This document shows positions 27,270-37,300 of a stretch of 64,000 bases of DNA, piece by piece. Position 1 is the first letter of the stretch, and the number at the start of each line of letters is the position of its first letter. This stretch comes from Bradyrhizobium zhanjiangense (lineage in GTDB: Bacteria; Pseudomonadota; Alphaproteobacteria; Rhizobiales; Xanthobacteraceae): contig NZ_CP022221.1 in the NCBI RefSeq assembly GCF_004114935.1, positions 1,943,001 through 2,007,000 on the forward strand. Reading direction: 5' to 3'. Below the pieces are notes generated by a model, which did not search any database, was not told the origin of the DNA, and saw only the letters and a list, made by a program, of their open reading frames with translations. The translations under genes were made by a program, and so were the position numbers.

Positions 27270-28319
27270 CCGAAACCGATCGCCGTATGACTAAACCGAT
27301 CCGCGAGTTGCTGGAGGCTTTGATCGATCGCGATCGTGGCAGGGAAATCGGGTTCGCGGCAACAACTCTCTGCTGCGTAACAATCATTCCGTTGCCGCGC
27401 AGATCCAATTTCAGGTTCGTGCCCGAATGACAGCCCGAACAAGGTCGCGCTCTTCATCGACGGCGCCAATCTCCATGCAACCGCCAACCAGAGCTGCGAA
27501 AGCTGGCATGGCCCCATGGGTGCGTCCTTGGGCCAACTGTCCAGGCGGCCTCGTTCACAGACTCCAAGAAAGGTGCATTTTAGAGGCGTCCAAAGGCACA
27601 GCCCAGCCAGGGGGTTAACCCAGGTCAACGAACTGTGGTGACGGGTACTGGTGCCGGCCGGCTAGGCGTTGCGTCCCTAGAAAGGCGGATGGGAGCGATG
27701 GATGCGAAGTCATCCGGTAACCTTTCGAAGAGAAGGTGGATTCGCGCAATTATGGCGCAGCGCAGGAGGGAGCTTTCGATCAAACTCAGGTTGTGATGAT
27801 TGTCTGTGTCGTTCGCTTCGGAGCCCGCCTACGCGGCGCGTCGCAACACCAGCTTTGCGCAAACCCGCAAAGTACCAAGGGCAAACAGTGCGCACGCGAG
27901 GTGGCAAGGGCGATCGCGATTCGATGGGCGCACCCGCGACCAGATCTGGGCCGCGTGTCTTGGTCGATGATGGTCGCTTGACTTCCTGCACGAGCCTCGA
28001 AATGCCTACGAGTTGTCGGGGTTCGCGGAGCGAGGCTAGATCAGGGGCCAGCTGTTGTTGCGCTTCGGGGCTCATTCGGCGTGAAGGCCGCGTAACATTC
28101 TCGGCATTTCCGAGCACTTACGGCGACCACCGCGCCGGCGCGGGTTGGTGAGCACCGCCGACGACGCCGACCGTTATCAAAAACTTCAAGCCGAGTGACA
28201 AGAGGACCGTCAGTAAGGATATCCATAAGGACAGTCAGGACCCGGGGCAATATCTGCAAGGCGGCCGCCCTCGGAAGAATACATTTGGACCACTAGCGCG
28301 GCATTTCCAATACGCGAGG
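27270..28319. other. Decayed stretch containing a NYN-domain scrap
   Basis: Apart from the NYN fragment at 27429-27500, I see only overlapping frames on both strands with arginine/serine-rich, non-globular translations. No RNA gene or intact mobile element is apparent. Confidence 0.4.
27429..27500 (+). pseudogene. NYN-domain (LabA-like) nuclease fragment
   Basis: About 24 codons read DSPNKVALFIDGANLHATAN. This is the first strand and Asp motif (ALFIDGANL) of the NYN/PIN-like RNase domain of LabA proteins. The rest of the domain is absent and the frame is lost within 30 codons. It shows that a longer gene was deleted here. Confidence 0.6.
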
Positions 28320-29189
28320 CTAACTTGCTCGCTGTTCGCAGGCGGCCGTATCTGGGAAGAGAAACCAGGGTTTGATGCTGATCCCTTTGCGAAGCGAATA
28401 CATGTAGAAGATTGGAAGGCTTTGGGGAAAAAGCCCTCGAAATTCGCTTCCATTGAAGGTGATGAAAATTGAGTCAGGAAATGCGCGTTCGACCGCACGT
28501 TTTTCGACCATGTTCATCCGGTAATATTCTAATGCGCCCTCTTCACAACTTCCATTTCCGCGATACCATTTCATCGCGCTCGCAAGCAGCCGCTGGAACG
28601 TCGGCTCCGGTACGATCTCATCGATTAAAGGACTTGTGTTATCCGCTTCCGCGGCCTTTGTGAGGTCGCCCAACCAACAGCTCTCGAAACCGCGTTCGCG
28701 GGCGCCATCCGCAACCTCATCAAAATATTGGCGTATGTTCTGTGATGAATGTCCGTTCAATTCCGCATGGGTATCGGTGAAAATCAATCTCAGTGCTGCC
28801 CCGGGCGCGTATGTTTTATTGATTCGGCGGGTGAAGGCAGCCAAATAGTTCAGGCATTCGAAGTCCGGCTTGTCGATGTTGGACCGCGGACCTTTGCCCC
28901 AATAGAGCACAAACGGAACGGGATTTCTTAGCGCCATTGATTTGGAAATGCTCTGCAACATTGCAACAGCATTATCAGGCTGCTCACGCTTAAAAGCCCA
29001 GGTATTAAAGGCTTGCAGGACCTTTTCTGGCACGATCTCCTTGGCTCGAGGAGGGGCAGGCACCGCAATTTCGATTGGTCCTCCAAATCCTCCGTCAACT
29101 GCTTTGTTGCCAAACGGTTTCGGACAAGCCGTTATTTCAGTGTTGGTTAATGGGTCTTCTTTCGAACCAACCGTATCGCAACCCGACAT
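28320..29189 (-). CDS. Unrecognised enzyme-like protein, weakly isonitrile-synthase-like
   Basis: 289 residues, intact, with a CGGAGTT ribosome site 7 bases before ATG 29189. Ordered motifs are VPFVLYWGKGPRSNIDKPDF, AAFTRRINKTYAPGAALRLI, FTDTHAELNGHS with IRQYF, and near the end FITFNGSEFRGLFPQSLPIF. The D-x-x-x-L...R-I-x-x-x-Y-x-P-G-A pattern recalls the isocyanide (PvcA/Dit1-like) synthase fold, which makes isonitriles from amino acids, but the resemblance is weak and no PvcB-like partner is adjacent. It is divergent from the GGDEF-EAL gene with 186 bp between. Confidence 0.4.
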   Translation of the reverse strand: MSGCDTVGSKEDPLTNTEITACPKPFGNKAVDGGFGGPIEIAVPAPPRAKEIVPEKVLQAFNTWAFKREQPDNAVAMLQSISKSMALRNPVPFVLYWGKGPRSNIDKPDFECLNYLAAFTRRINKTYAPGAALRLIFTDTHAELNGHSSQNIRQYFDEVADGARERGFESCWLGDLTKAAEADNTSPLIDEIVPEPTFQRLLASAMKWYRGNGSCEEGALEYYRMNMVEKRAVERAFPDSIFITFNGSEFRGLFPQSLPIFYMYSLRKGISIKPWFLFPDTAACEQRAS

Positions 29190-29375
29190 ATGAACTCCGA
29201 AAGAAGATCTTTTTATCGCGGGGTTAATAATCGGTTATTTTTCTCAACGTCAACTCGGAAGAGTGGTGGCCCATCTATTAAGGTTAACCTTCCACGATCG
29301 GTTGCCGCTCAATGAAGTTAAGTCGCCCGAAATATCCGACGAGTAAGCCCTGCCGATAGGGGGCCTGTTTTCGGC

Positions 29376-32012
29376 ATGAATTTACAAATCCTAGAGCTGC
29401 CAAAGCTGATTGCTGAGCGTCGAAGCTCGGCAATTTTCGGCCTGGTGATCATCACCATGATGTGGGCAGGAGTTGCTGTAAAATACTTCGGCGATGTTCG
29501 GGGGGACCAAAGAGAGGCGTATCGGGACGCTCATAATTTTGCGCTGGTATTCGAAGAGAATGTTCTTCGATCAATCGGAGAAATTGATAAGGCGCTCCTA
29601 TACTTGCGACGGAGCATTGAGACTCGGAAAAATTCGGTTAGTTTTAGCGCTATTGCCAACACGACCGACGTGCTGAGCGACATCATCGTCCAAGTCGCCA
29701 TTATTGATGACAAGGGAATTATGCGCGCGTCGAACAGTGGTCCTCAACCCGCGCCTGCCCTGGATCTAAGCGATCGGGAGCACTTTAAGTTTCATTTGAA
29801 CAACATCGCGGATCAGCTTTTTATCAGCAAGCCGGTGGTTGGCCGCGTCAGCGGAAAATGGTCCGTGCAATTCACACGCCGCTTCGTGAACAGTGACCAG
29901 ACGTTCGGCGGCGTCGTCGTGGCCTCGCTCAATCCGGACCATTTGACGAAATTCTACAACAATATCAATTTTGGATCGGCGGCGGCGATCGCCCTGATCG
30001 GAAGTGATGGCGTGGTTCGTTCGAGTGGCGGGAGCGCGGTCGGTTACGCACTTGGAGACGATCTTAGCGGAACAGAATTGCTCGACCAAATGCGAGCCGG
30101 GGTCGAAACCACATTTGAGAGCGTTGATCCTGCCAACAACGAGGCGCGTTTCATTACTATCCGCAAGGTCAAGGGCTATCCGTTGTGGGTCAGCGTTAGC
30201 TTGAATAAAAGCCAGATCTTGGAAAGCTCTCGGAACGCCCTCAAGTTGAATTCGTTGGTGGGCACCGTACTTACTTTGCTGGTTCTCATTGCTCTTGAGC
30301 AGCTTCTACGGATAGACGCGAAGGCAAGACAAAAAGCGAATCAGCTTGACCTCACGCTCGAGTATATGAACCAAGGAATTATGCTGGTTACCCATGATCA
30401 GCAGATTCCGATTATCAATCGTCGCTGCGGCGAGTTGCTCGATTTGCCCGTAGAGTTCATCCAGAACCCACCAAGAGTCGATCAGCTTGCCGAATACGAG
30501 ACACCTACGGGTAGATTGACCGAGGCTTCTGTTCGGATCTTGGCAGATCTTGTCGCAGGAGAACTTGGCGTTAGCGAACGAACGATGCCGGATGGATCAA
30601 TCATCGAGATTCGCAGGGAAAGTCTCCCCGATGGTGGATTCGTCCAAACCTTCACCGACGTCACGAAAAGATCGCGTGCTGAAGCAGATGCAGTCCGCCT
30701 TAGTTCTGAGGATTCACTCACCGGTCTCCCAAATCGGCGGATGTTCCGCTCCATGCTCGACCAGATGAGCCGCCGGCAACCACCGGCGGTAGACAACGGG
30801 CAGGCAGGGGCGGAATTCGCCGTCCTGTTTCTTGATCTTGATCGTTTTAAAGCTATCAACGATACGCTTGGGCATCAGACCGGTGACTTGCTCCTGCAGG
30901 AGATGACCCGGCGCTTAAAGAGTACGCTCGGTGCAAATGAAGTGCTGGCACGCCTCGGCGGGGATGAATTCGCAGTTGTTGTGCCGACGGTTGAGTCTCG
31001 ACCAGCGATCGAGGCCCTGGCGAATAGCATGATCGAGGCAGCACAGAAGCCCTTTGAGATTGGCGGCCACCGAATCCGTTCTGGAATCAGTATCGGTATC
31101 GCCATTGGACCGTGCGATGGAGCAAATTGCGACGACCTTCTGATTGCCGCCGATCTGGCACTATACGCAGTCAAAGCCCAAGGTCGCGGCAGCTATAGAT
31201 TCTATCATGCTGCAATGAACAGGGAGCTTCGGGAACGACGGCGGCTTGAGATGGATCTGCGCGAGGCGATCGAGCAAAATGAGATGGAATTATATTATCA
31301 GCCCATCCTCAATATGCGGAGCAACACCATAACCGGATTCGAAGCCCTGGCGCGATGGCGCCATCCGGTCAATGGCATGGTACCGCCGGCAACATTCATC
31401 GCGGTAGCGGAGGATACTGGACTCATCCAACCTCTTGGCGAGTGGGCGCTGAGAGAGGCGTGCCGCTGCGCCGCGCACTGGCCGAACGACCTTACGATAG
31501 CGGTCAATCTTTCTCCGATTCAATTTGCAGCTTCCAATCTCTCCGAGGTCGTGAGACGCGCCCTGGCGGAAACCGGACTTCAGCCGCATCGCCTTGAGCT
31601 TGAAATTACCGAGGGAGTATTCATGACCAATAATGAATCCACCCTATCTACCCTGCGTCAGTTGAAGCAACTCGGCGTCCGTATTTCGTTGGACGATTTC
31701 GGTACCGGGTATTCCTCTCTCAGTTATCTCCGCAGCTTCCCATTCGACAAAATCAAGATAGATAGGTCGTTTGTTTCTGACCTTGCTGAAGGCACCGAGC
31801 ATGTTGTGATTGTGCAAGCCGTGGTGAGTATTGCTCGCGCTCTGGGAATGACCACGTTGGCAGAAGGCATCGAAACCGTCGGACAGTACGAATTTCTCGC
31901 GGCGCTCGATTGCGACGAAGGGCAAGGCTATCTGTTCAGTCCGCCTGTTCCAATAGCGAAAGTTCCTGAAATGATTGCCAAATGGTCACCCGGGCGCAAA
32001 TTTGTCGCCTAG
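29376..32012 (+). CDS. Membrane dCACHE-PAS-GGDEF-EAL c-di-GMP protein
   Basis: 878 residues. A membrane helix (AIFGLVIITMMWAGVAVKYF, about 20-40) and a second near 295 (LVGTVLTLLVLIALEQLL) enclose a periplasmic Cache-type sensor. A PAS-like domain follows (LTLEYMNQGIMLVTHDQQIP), then GGDEF with the intact motif RLGGDEFAVV (about residue 525), then EAL with GFEALARWRHP (about 654), LELEITEGVFM, SLDDFGTGYSSL and KIDRSF. Both catalytic motifs look complete, so it could make or degrade c-di-GMP in response to an external ligand. The gene is monocistronic; a minus-strand transporter converges on its 3' end. Confidence 0.93.
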   Translation: MNLQILELPKLIAERRSSAIFGLVIITMMWAGVAVKYFGDVRGDQREAYRDAHNFALVFEENVLRSIGEIDKALLYLRRSIETRKNSVSFSAIANTTDVLSDIIVQVAIIDDKGIMRASNSGPQPAPALDLSDREHFKFHLNNIADQLFISKPVVGRVSGKWSVQFTRRFVNSDQTFGGVVVASLNPDHLTKFYNNINFGSAAAIALIGSDGVVRSSGGSAVGYALGDDLSGTELLDQMRAGVETTFESVDPANNEARFITIRKVKGYPLWVSVSLNKSQILESSRNALKLNSLVGTVLTLLVLIALEQLLRIDAKARQKANQLDLTLEYMNQGIMLVTHDQQIPIINRRCGELLDLPVEFIQNPPRVDQLAEYETPTGRLTEASVRILADLVAGELGVSERTMPDGSIIEIRRESLPDGGFVQTFTDVTKRSRAEADAVRLSSEDSLTGLPNRRMFRSMLDQMSRRQPPAVDNGQAGAEFAVLFLDLDRFKAINDTLGHQTGDLLLQEMTRRLKSTLGANEVLARLGGDEFAVVVPTVESRPAIEALANSMIEAAQKPFEIGGHRIRSGISIGIAIGPCDGANCDDLLIAADLALYAVKAQGRGSYRFYHAAMNRELRERRRLEMDLREAIEQNEMELYYQPILNMRSNTITGFEALARWRHPVNGMVPPATFIAVAEDTGLIQPLGEWALREACRCAAHWPNDLTIAVNLSPIQFAASNLSEVVRRALAETGLQPHRLELEITEGVFMTNNESTLSTLRQLKQLGVRISLDDFGTGYSSLSYLRSFPFDKIKIDRSFVSDLAEGTEHVVIVQAVVSIARALGMTTLAEGIETVGQYEFLAALDCDEGQGYLFSPPVPIAKVPEMIAKWSPGRKFVA

Positions 32013-32029
32013 AGTTTGGGACCGCTCGT

Positions 32030-33019
32030 CTAGCCAGCGACTTTCTGAAGGCTGTATTCTCCAGTTTGTTCACCGGAGATCAACTTCTTGGTTGGTCGCC
32101 GAGCCTCGTGCACGAGCAGGAACAGGCCCGATGCAACAACAATGGCGGACCCGATCAGAAGCCAAAGCGTCGGTACATCGTCCCAAACGAAAAATCCGAT
32201 CGCAAGTGCCCAGACGAGCGTCAGGTAATAGAATGGCGAGACGGCGGCGGCCGGGGCTAGGTGGAGTGCTTGCGTCCAAAAATATTGTGCCGCGGCGTTT
32301 GTAAGACCGCTCAGGGTCAACATGATTGCGTCAGCCGGCGCGGGCATCCGGAATCCAAACAGCAGCAAGAAGGAGTGAAAGAAGGTTACTGTAAGCATCT
32401 GCCACATCAACAGCGTCTTTGCAGATTCTGTTGCGGTCATTCCGCGAACGGCAACCGTGACGCTGCCATACATAACCGCGTTTGCCAGCGCAAACAATGC
32501 GCCAATCTGCAACGAATCTGCACCTGGATTTACCACAACGAGAACCCCGACGAATCCCGTTACCAGCGCGCTCCAACGCGCGATTCCGGCACGCTCCTTA
32601 AGCCAGATAAAAGACAGCAAGGCCGCCCACAACGATGCAGAAAAATTGATTGCGATCGCTCCTGCAAGCGGCATCAGACTAACGGCGATGACAGTGAACG
32701 TCTGCGAGATCGACTGCGACAGCCCGCGCGCAAGGTGGGCGCGGGGCCGCCGAGTGTTAAAGACTGACATGCCCGTTGCCGGCAGGATCAATGCGGCACA
32801 GAGGACAAACGCAGAAGCGGAGCGAAAGAACATAACCTCGCCAACGGGATAGAGAGCGGCTTGCCATTTCGATAGTGCGCTCGATAGTGCGAACATCACG
32901 CTCGCGGCGATCATGCAGTATATTCCGCGAACAACGTCATCCTTCCGCAAGCCGGGAATGGCCATCGGGTTCTGTGGATGGCCAGCGGTGTCCGTAAGAT
33001 CGCTCATCATGCGTTCCAT
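32030..33019 (-). CDS. EamA/DMT-family transporter
   Basis: 329 residues with ten predicted membrane helices in two EamA repeats (for example IYCMIAASVMFALSSALSKW, GFVGVLVVVNPGADSLQIGA, WALAIGFFVWDDVPTLWLLI). Drug/metabolite transporters of this group export amino acids or other small molecules at the inner membrane; the substrate cannot be told. The gene ends 18 bp from the convergent GGDEF-EAL gene. Confidence 0.88.
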   Translation of the reverse strand: MERMMSDLTDTAGHPQNPMAIPGLRKDDVVRGIYCMIAASVMFALSSALSKWQAALYPVGEVMFFRSASAFVLCAALILPATGMSVFNTRRPRAHLARGLSQSISQTFTVIAVSLMPLAGAIAINFSASLWAALLSFIWLKERAGIARWSALVTGFVGVLVVVNPGADSLQIGALFALANAVMYGSVTVAVRGMTATESAKTLLMWQMLTVTFFHSFLLLFGFRMPAPADAIMLTLSGLTNAAAQYFWTQALHLAPAAAVSPFYYLTLVWALAIGFFVWDDVPTLWLLIGSAIVVASGLFLLVHEARRPTKKLISGEQTGEYSLQKVAG

Positions 33020-33315
33020 GAAATTGGAAAGATAGCGTCAGCGTTTGCCGCGGCACTATCGCTCGCGAGCCACCAACAAAAGTTGGTCTCACTTAGCTTA
33101 AGTCTTAAGGAAGTGTTATGGGTAACAGAAACAATTCTTGGTTAATTTTCGCGAAACATGGCGGCGTCTGATTGCCGAACAGCCGAGCCGAATACCCGTG
33201 CCCCAGGCAATTGCCGAGGAAATGTCTAAATGTGTTCATTTTCTTCCAACTAAATCTGGAGCCATTCGGGATAGGTTGCCGACACTGAAATCTGAATTGG
33301 GTGGGAGCGGCAATC
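33020..33315. other. Intergenic region upstream of the EamA gene
   Basis: It should contain the EamA promoter. A short plus-strand frame (33138-33326) has no recognisable motif, so I leave it out. Confidence 0.35.
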
Positions 33316-33657
33316 GTGAAAGTTGAGCTTAACGACGTGCGTTCTGGCAAGGAAAGTAAAACTCTCGTCTCTTCCCACTTGATATGCTTGGACGGAACGT
33401 GGTGGGCAATTGATGTCAACGATCCAGATCTAGAAGCTCATTTGAAGCAGTCGGCTCGCTGCGGCGTTGTGCTGTCAGCTGTGCGTGAACGGAAAACCAT
33501 TAATGGACCCGAACTGCCGCGCAAGGGGCGCCAGCGTCGATCGGCTCAAGACCGCGGTGGTCGAGGAGCAGAAGCTCGATGCGGTCGAGATCGTATAATA
33601 GGCGTTGATGGTGACCGTCGCCGCGCGCCAGGCGAGCTCGGCGAACAGTCGCGATAG
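33316..33657 (+). CDS. Small protein of unknown function, possibly decayed at the C-terminus
   Basis: GTG 33316 has a GGGAG site 9 bases upstream. The first 60 residues look globular (KVELNDVRSGKESKTLVSSH, LICLDGTWWAIDVNDPDLEA); after about 33500 the translation turns arginine-rich and low in structure, suggesting a frameshift or fusion. No family recognised. Confidence 0.3.
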   Translation: MKVELNDVRSGKESKTLVSSHLICLDGTWWAIDVNDPDLEAHLKQSARCGVVLSAVRERKTINGPELPRKGRQRRSAQDRGGRGAEARCGRDRIIGVDGDRRRAPGELGEQSR

Positions 33658-34458
33658 GCGCTTATAGAGCACGAAACGATTGTCGCGGCAGGGCTTATTT
33701 GCCGAATCTGAAGGTCAGCCAGTAGGACGCCGCCGGCCCTTCTGGCCTCTGGTTCAGATGGCCATTTTGACAGTCGCACGCATCGTGCTCCTAAATGTTA
33801 GGTCCTCGTTGAGCGGGCTCCGTTCATTATCCGCGGAGCTTGTTGGGTCTCGCCGGAGACCAGCCAGCTGTCGTCAGTGCATGGATGTCGCTGCGGTTGT
33901 GACGCTGGATCGACGTGGAACAGCTCTAAGGTCGAGATAGGTTTCCAAGATGGCAGAGTTCCTATCATCTTCATAATCATGGTCTGATCCCCACTGCGAT
34001 GAGATTGCCTGTCCCGATCTCGGCCTCCAGGAGCTTCATGGGGGCGCAGCGATCTCGGTGCGCTGCGGCTCGGGCAGCGAGTCCACGTGCGGCTTAGTCT
34101 ATTCGATGAGGTTGAGAAGTCACGGAACGCCAGCGGTTGAAGCTGGTCGAAGACGTTGATACGGCTATTCGTACGCAAAGTGACGCGCAAATTATCATCG
34201 TGGAGTGGTTCGTTATTTGCGGGATGCCCTGCTGCTGCGGAACGGCGGCTTCGCGCCTCCGATGTACCTACCGATAGCGACCTAGTTGATCGATATCGGC
34301 CTTACGCTTGACGCTGAACAACAAGACGATGTGACGAACTTGGTGCAGTAGGGTGATATTGCAAGTCACATTCTTATCCTGGGATTATTCGGCTAGCAAT
34401 GCCAGCGCCGCACACGGCGTCGCGCGGCATGATGGTCTATCGGTTTGCCCAAGGCGCT
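33658..34458. other. Gene-poor stretch between two regulators
   Basis: Only fragmentary frames on both strands. Composition suggests decayed mobile-element sequence but I could not identify a transposase motif. Confidence 0.35.
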
Positions 34459-36420
34459 TCAAGCGGCAGGCGTCGACCATTGCTTATTTTGGTCGAGCAG
34501 GGCGAAGATGCGGTCGGCTGATACCGGCCGACCGATGAGATATCCTTGGACTTCATCACAGCTGGTTTGGCGCAAACACTCTAGCTGCTCGGCAGTCTCG
34601 ACGCCTTCCGCGACCACGCCAATGTGCAGATCCTGCGCCAGCGTGATTATTGATTTTACGATCGCCGCGCTATCCGGCCGTGTTAGCATGTCGCGTATAA
34701 AGGACTGATCGATTTTGATGCGGGTGTAAGGCAATTTCAGCAAATAGGTCAGCGACGAAAATCCTGTTCCGAAATCGTCGAGCGCCACCGTAACCCCCAG
34801 TTGCAGGAGTGAATTCAGGATCGATGATGCCGGCCCGTACTTTGAAATCAGCATCGACTCCGTTATTTCGATTTCAAGGCGGCTAGGGGCAACTCTGGCC
34901 TCCGCCAGGACCTGCACGATTGTTTGCAGGATGCTGGTGTTATGGAATTGAGCTGCAGAGAAATTCACGGCGACCCTGAGATCAGAGGGCCAGTTCGACA
35001 GCGTTGAGCAGGCGCGTCGGACCACCCACTCACCGATCGGGTGGATCAAGCCGGTTTCCTCGGCAATTGGAATGAATTCAGCCGGCGAAATGACTCCCCG
35101 GACAGGGTGCTGCCAGCGCAGCAAGGCCTCAAAGCCGGTTACTCGGTTTTCGCGAATATCAAAGAACGGTTGGTAGACGAGAAAAAGCTCGTCTCTCCCG
35201 ATCGCCTGCTCCAGATCTCGTTGCAGCGCCCTGCGATCGCGCGCTGATTTGTCGTCGCTGACCTCAAAGAAGCGTACCGTTCCGGGCCCCGCTTTTTTTG
35301 CGCGATAGAGCGCAAGGTCGGCATTTTTCAGGAGCTCATGAGGCGTATTGCCGTCGCGCGGGGCCACCACGATTCCGACGCTCGTCGTGCCCGCGACCTC
35401 GCATCTTTCGATCAGGAATGGCTCGCCGAAAGCGCCGACGAAGCGCTCGGCGATTTCCAACGCGTCTTCTACTTTGGCCAGATTGGTCATAATCAGCGCA
35501 AATTCGTCCCCGCCGATCCGCGCGACATTATCGGTCTCACGCGCGCATCGCTGCAGTCTCGCCGCGGCCTGAATGAGAAACTCATCTCCTGCGGGGTGGC
35601 CGAATTTGTCGTTCACCTCCTTAAAGCGATCGAGATCAAGGAGAAAAACCGCGAATCCCTCGCCAGATCGAGCCAACCGGTTGAGGGCAGCTTCGAGGCT
35701 TTCGTTGAAGGCGAAACGGTTCGGCAACTGGGTCAGGGCATCCCGCCGGACCCTCCGTTCGGCTTCCAATTGAGCAATGGTGCGTTTCGTGAATTCGAAA
35801 GAATGGGCGAAAACGCCGCGCAGAAGCACGAAGCCATAGGCCACAACGAGGATAGCGACGAGCAGATAGACGAAATCGCCGTTTCTGCCGAGGCAGATTG
35901 CCGTACCCACGAAAATCGGAGCCGTGAATGCAACGGCCGCCACCGGAATCGTAGCGAAGGCGAATGCTCCGCCCGCGAGCATCCCGGAGCAAAGACACGT
36001 GATCACGAGTTGGCCGCCATTCGAGGCGTCGGCGAAGAAAGCTACCGGAACGACCGCCCAGGCGGTTCCAAGAACGAGCGCATTTCGCACCAGCCGATGC
36101 ATGGCCTGTCGGGAGACGAACTGCGGCTTCGTAATCCGTCGGGATAAACGCGCCTTCAAGCCTATCGATAACGCGCCGCAAACCACGGCAGCTGCCCAGA
36201 TCAGGGCATAGTTTCTGTTGGGCGAGTGCCAGAGGGCAATTGCAAGCACCGTCGCATTGCAAGCGTTGGCCAGCATTATGGCCAGGGAATAACCGAGCAC
36301 AAGGGAGATCTGCTCCGCGCGAATGTGCCCTGCGACCGCTTCATCTGTCGCAGGGCCGCCGAAAGCCGCCAGGTCCCCCGCGAATAGCTTCGAGAGATAC
36401 GAGCTCAGATATGTCCTCAT
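34459..36420 (-). CDS. Membrane GGDEF-EAL c-di-GMP protein
   Basis: About 653 residues from ATG 36420 (MRTYLSSYLSKLFAGD); a longer frame to 36528 adds a non-conserved leader. The N-terminus has five or six membrane helices in a MASE-like sensor (LVLGYSLAIMLANACNATVL, YALIWAAAVVCGALSIGL, VVPVAFFADAS, FVYLLVAILVVAYGFVLL). GGDEF carries the intact RIGGDEFALI motif, and EAL has GFEALLRWQHP, LEIEITESML, ALDDFGTGFSSL and KIDQSF. It is a bifunctional-type c-di-GMP enzyme with a membrane-embedded sensor. Strong in-frame conservation, no odd features. Confidence 0.92.
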   Translation of the reverse strand: MRTYLSSYLSKLFAGDLAAFGGPATDEAVAGHIRAEQISLVLGYSLAIMLANACNATVLAIALWHSPNRNYALIWAAAVVCGALSIGLKARLSRRITKPQFVSRQAMHRLVRNALVLGTAWAVVPVAFFADASNGGQLVITCLCSGMLAGGAFAFATIPVAAVAFTAPIFVGTAICLGRNGDFVYLLVAILVVAYGFVLLRGVFAHSFEFTKRTIAQLEAERRVRRDALTQLPNRFAFNESLEAALNRLARSGEGFAVFLLDLDRFKEVNDKFGHPAGDEFLIQAAARLQRCARETDNVARIGGDEFALIMTNLAKVEDALEIAERFVGAFGEPFLIERCEVAGTTSVGIVVAPRDGNTPHELLKNADLALYRAKKAGPGTVRFFEVSDDKSARDRRALQRDLEQAIGRDELFLVYQPFFDIRENRVTGFEALLRWQHPVRGVISPAEFIPIAEETGLIHPIGEWVVRRACSTLSNWPSDLRVAVNFSAAQFHNTSILQTIVQVLAEARVAPSRLEIEITESMLISKYGPASSILNSLLQLGVTVALDDFGTGFSSLTYLLKLPYTRIKIDQSFIRDMLTRPDSAAIVKSIITLAQDLHIGVVAEGVETAEQLECLRQTSCDEVQGYLIGRPVSADRIFALLDQNKQWSTPAA

Positions 36421-37107
36421 CTGGGACCCCCGCAGGACTGGCTCTAACGTTGCCGCCAGTACTGGAAGGTCGCGGCAAACATTTGAGAAAAGATAAATTC
36501 TTGGAGTTCGCCACGTCCGGCGCGGCATGGGGTGGCCGAACTCATTATTTAGCGTGGCTAAGGCCGGGCCGAGAGCTGGGCGACCCCCTTGTCCTCCGTC
36601 ACCCGCAAATGCGGGGGCACAGTTCTGTACGTTGCGTACTGACCTATACCTTTAATCGATCGCCGAATTCAGCTCAGCGGCCATGATGGCATCTTGTGCG
36701 CTAACCTGCGGTTGGCCGGTATGAGATCGACGGTGCTCTAACGCATCGCAAGTTACGGCCGCCTGCGCCGAGGACTTTCTCTATCGATGAGATCGGTAAC
36801 GCAGCCGATCGTGGTCGCCCGACATTTCGCCGCCTTCCCGCGCCATATCCGATAGAACGAAGCAATGCTGCGGGTTCACCCCAAAAAATGCACTATACGA
36901 ACGCAAGGGCAGCTCTAACGTCGCCGGCCAATAGAGGTGATGTGTGGGGCACGACGATCTCCGCATCCCTCTAACGGGTGTCCCATTCCCGAGACCTAAG
37001 TACGAGCGCTGGCGGCAGAAGGCGCTCGAGGCGGTGGCCGGCTGTTTTCTCGTCGAGCCAAGGCGGGACTACTGCCCTCGCTCCTACTGAGCAATCGTGG
37101 GTGTTTC
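36421..37107. other. Intergenic stretch
   Basis: It contains the upstream region of the GGDEF-EAL gene at its left end. No motif-bearing frame, tRNA or clear repeat was found in the remainder. Confidence 0.4.
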
Positions 37108-37206
37108 ATGCGCAATCGTGACCTCGTCTCCGACAGCTTCCTGACAGTGACCGCGGTCGGTCTGGTGGTGCTCTGCTCGAGCCTGCTTGCCTTTGCGTTC
37201 ACTTAA
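37108..37206 (+). CDS. Small membrane peptide (32 residues)
   Basis: MRNRDLVSDSFLTVTAVGLV continues VLCSSLLAFAFT. It has one hydrophobic helix after a charged N-terminus. It precedes the reductase gene by about 95 bp on the same strand. Support is the ATG-stop frame and composition only. Confidence 0.35.
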   Translation: MRNRDLVSDSFLTVTAVGLVVLCSSLLAFAFT

Positions 37207-37300
37207 AAGCGAACGCGCTCGTTGCGTTTCGCGCCTTGACCATGATCTTTTCGGAAAACAGGTGCCCGGATCACACTCTAACCTTCGCGGGAGCGGTGAG

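Noticed and set aside
34459..36528. Long N-terminal leader of the second GGDEF-EAL protein
   Set aside because: The first 36 residues from 36528 are non-conserved and precede a better ATG at 36420; the leader is treated as untranslated.
37187..37300. Extended N-terminus of the ferredoxin-NADP reductase
   Set aside because: Upstream residues are Arg/Ser-rich and out of family; ATG 37301 has the good ribosome site.
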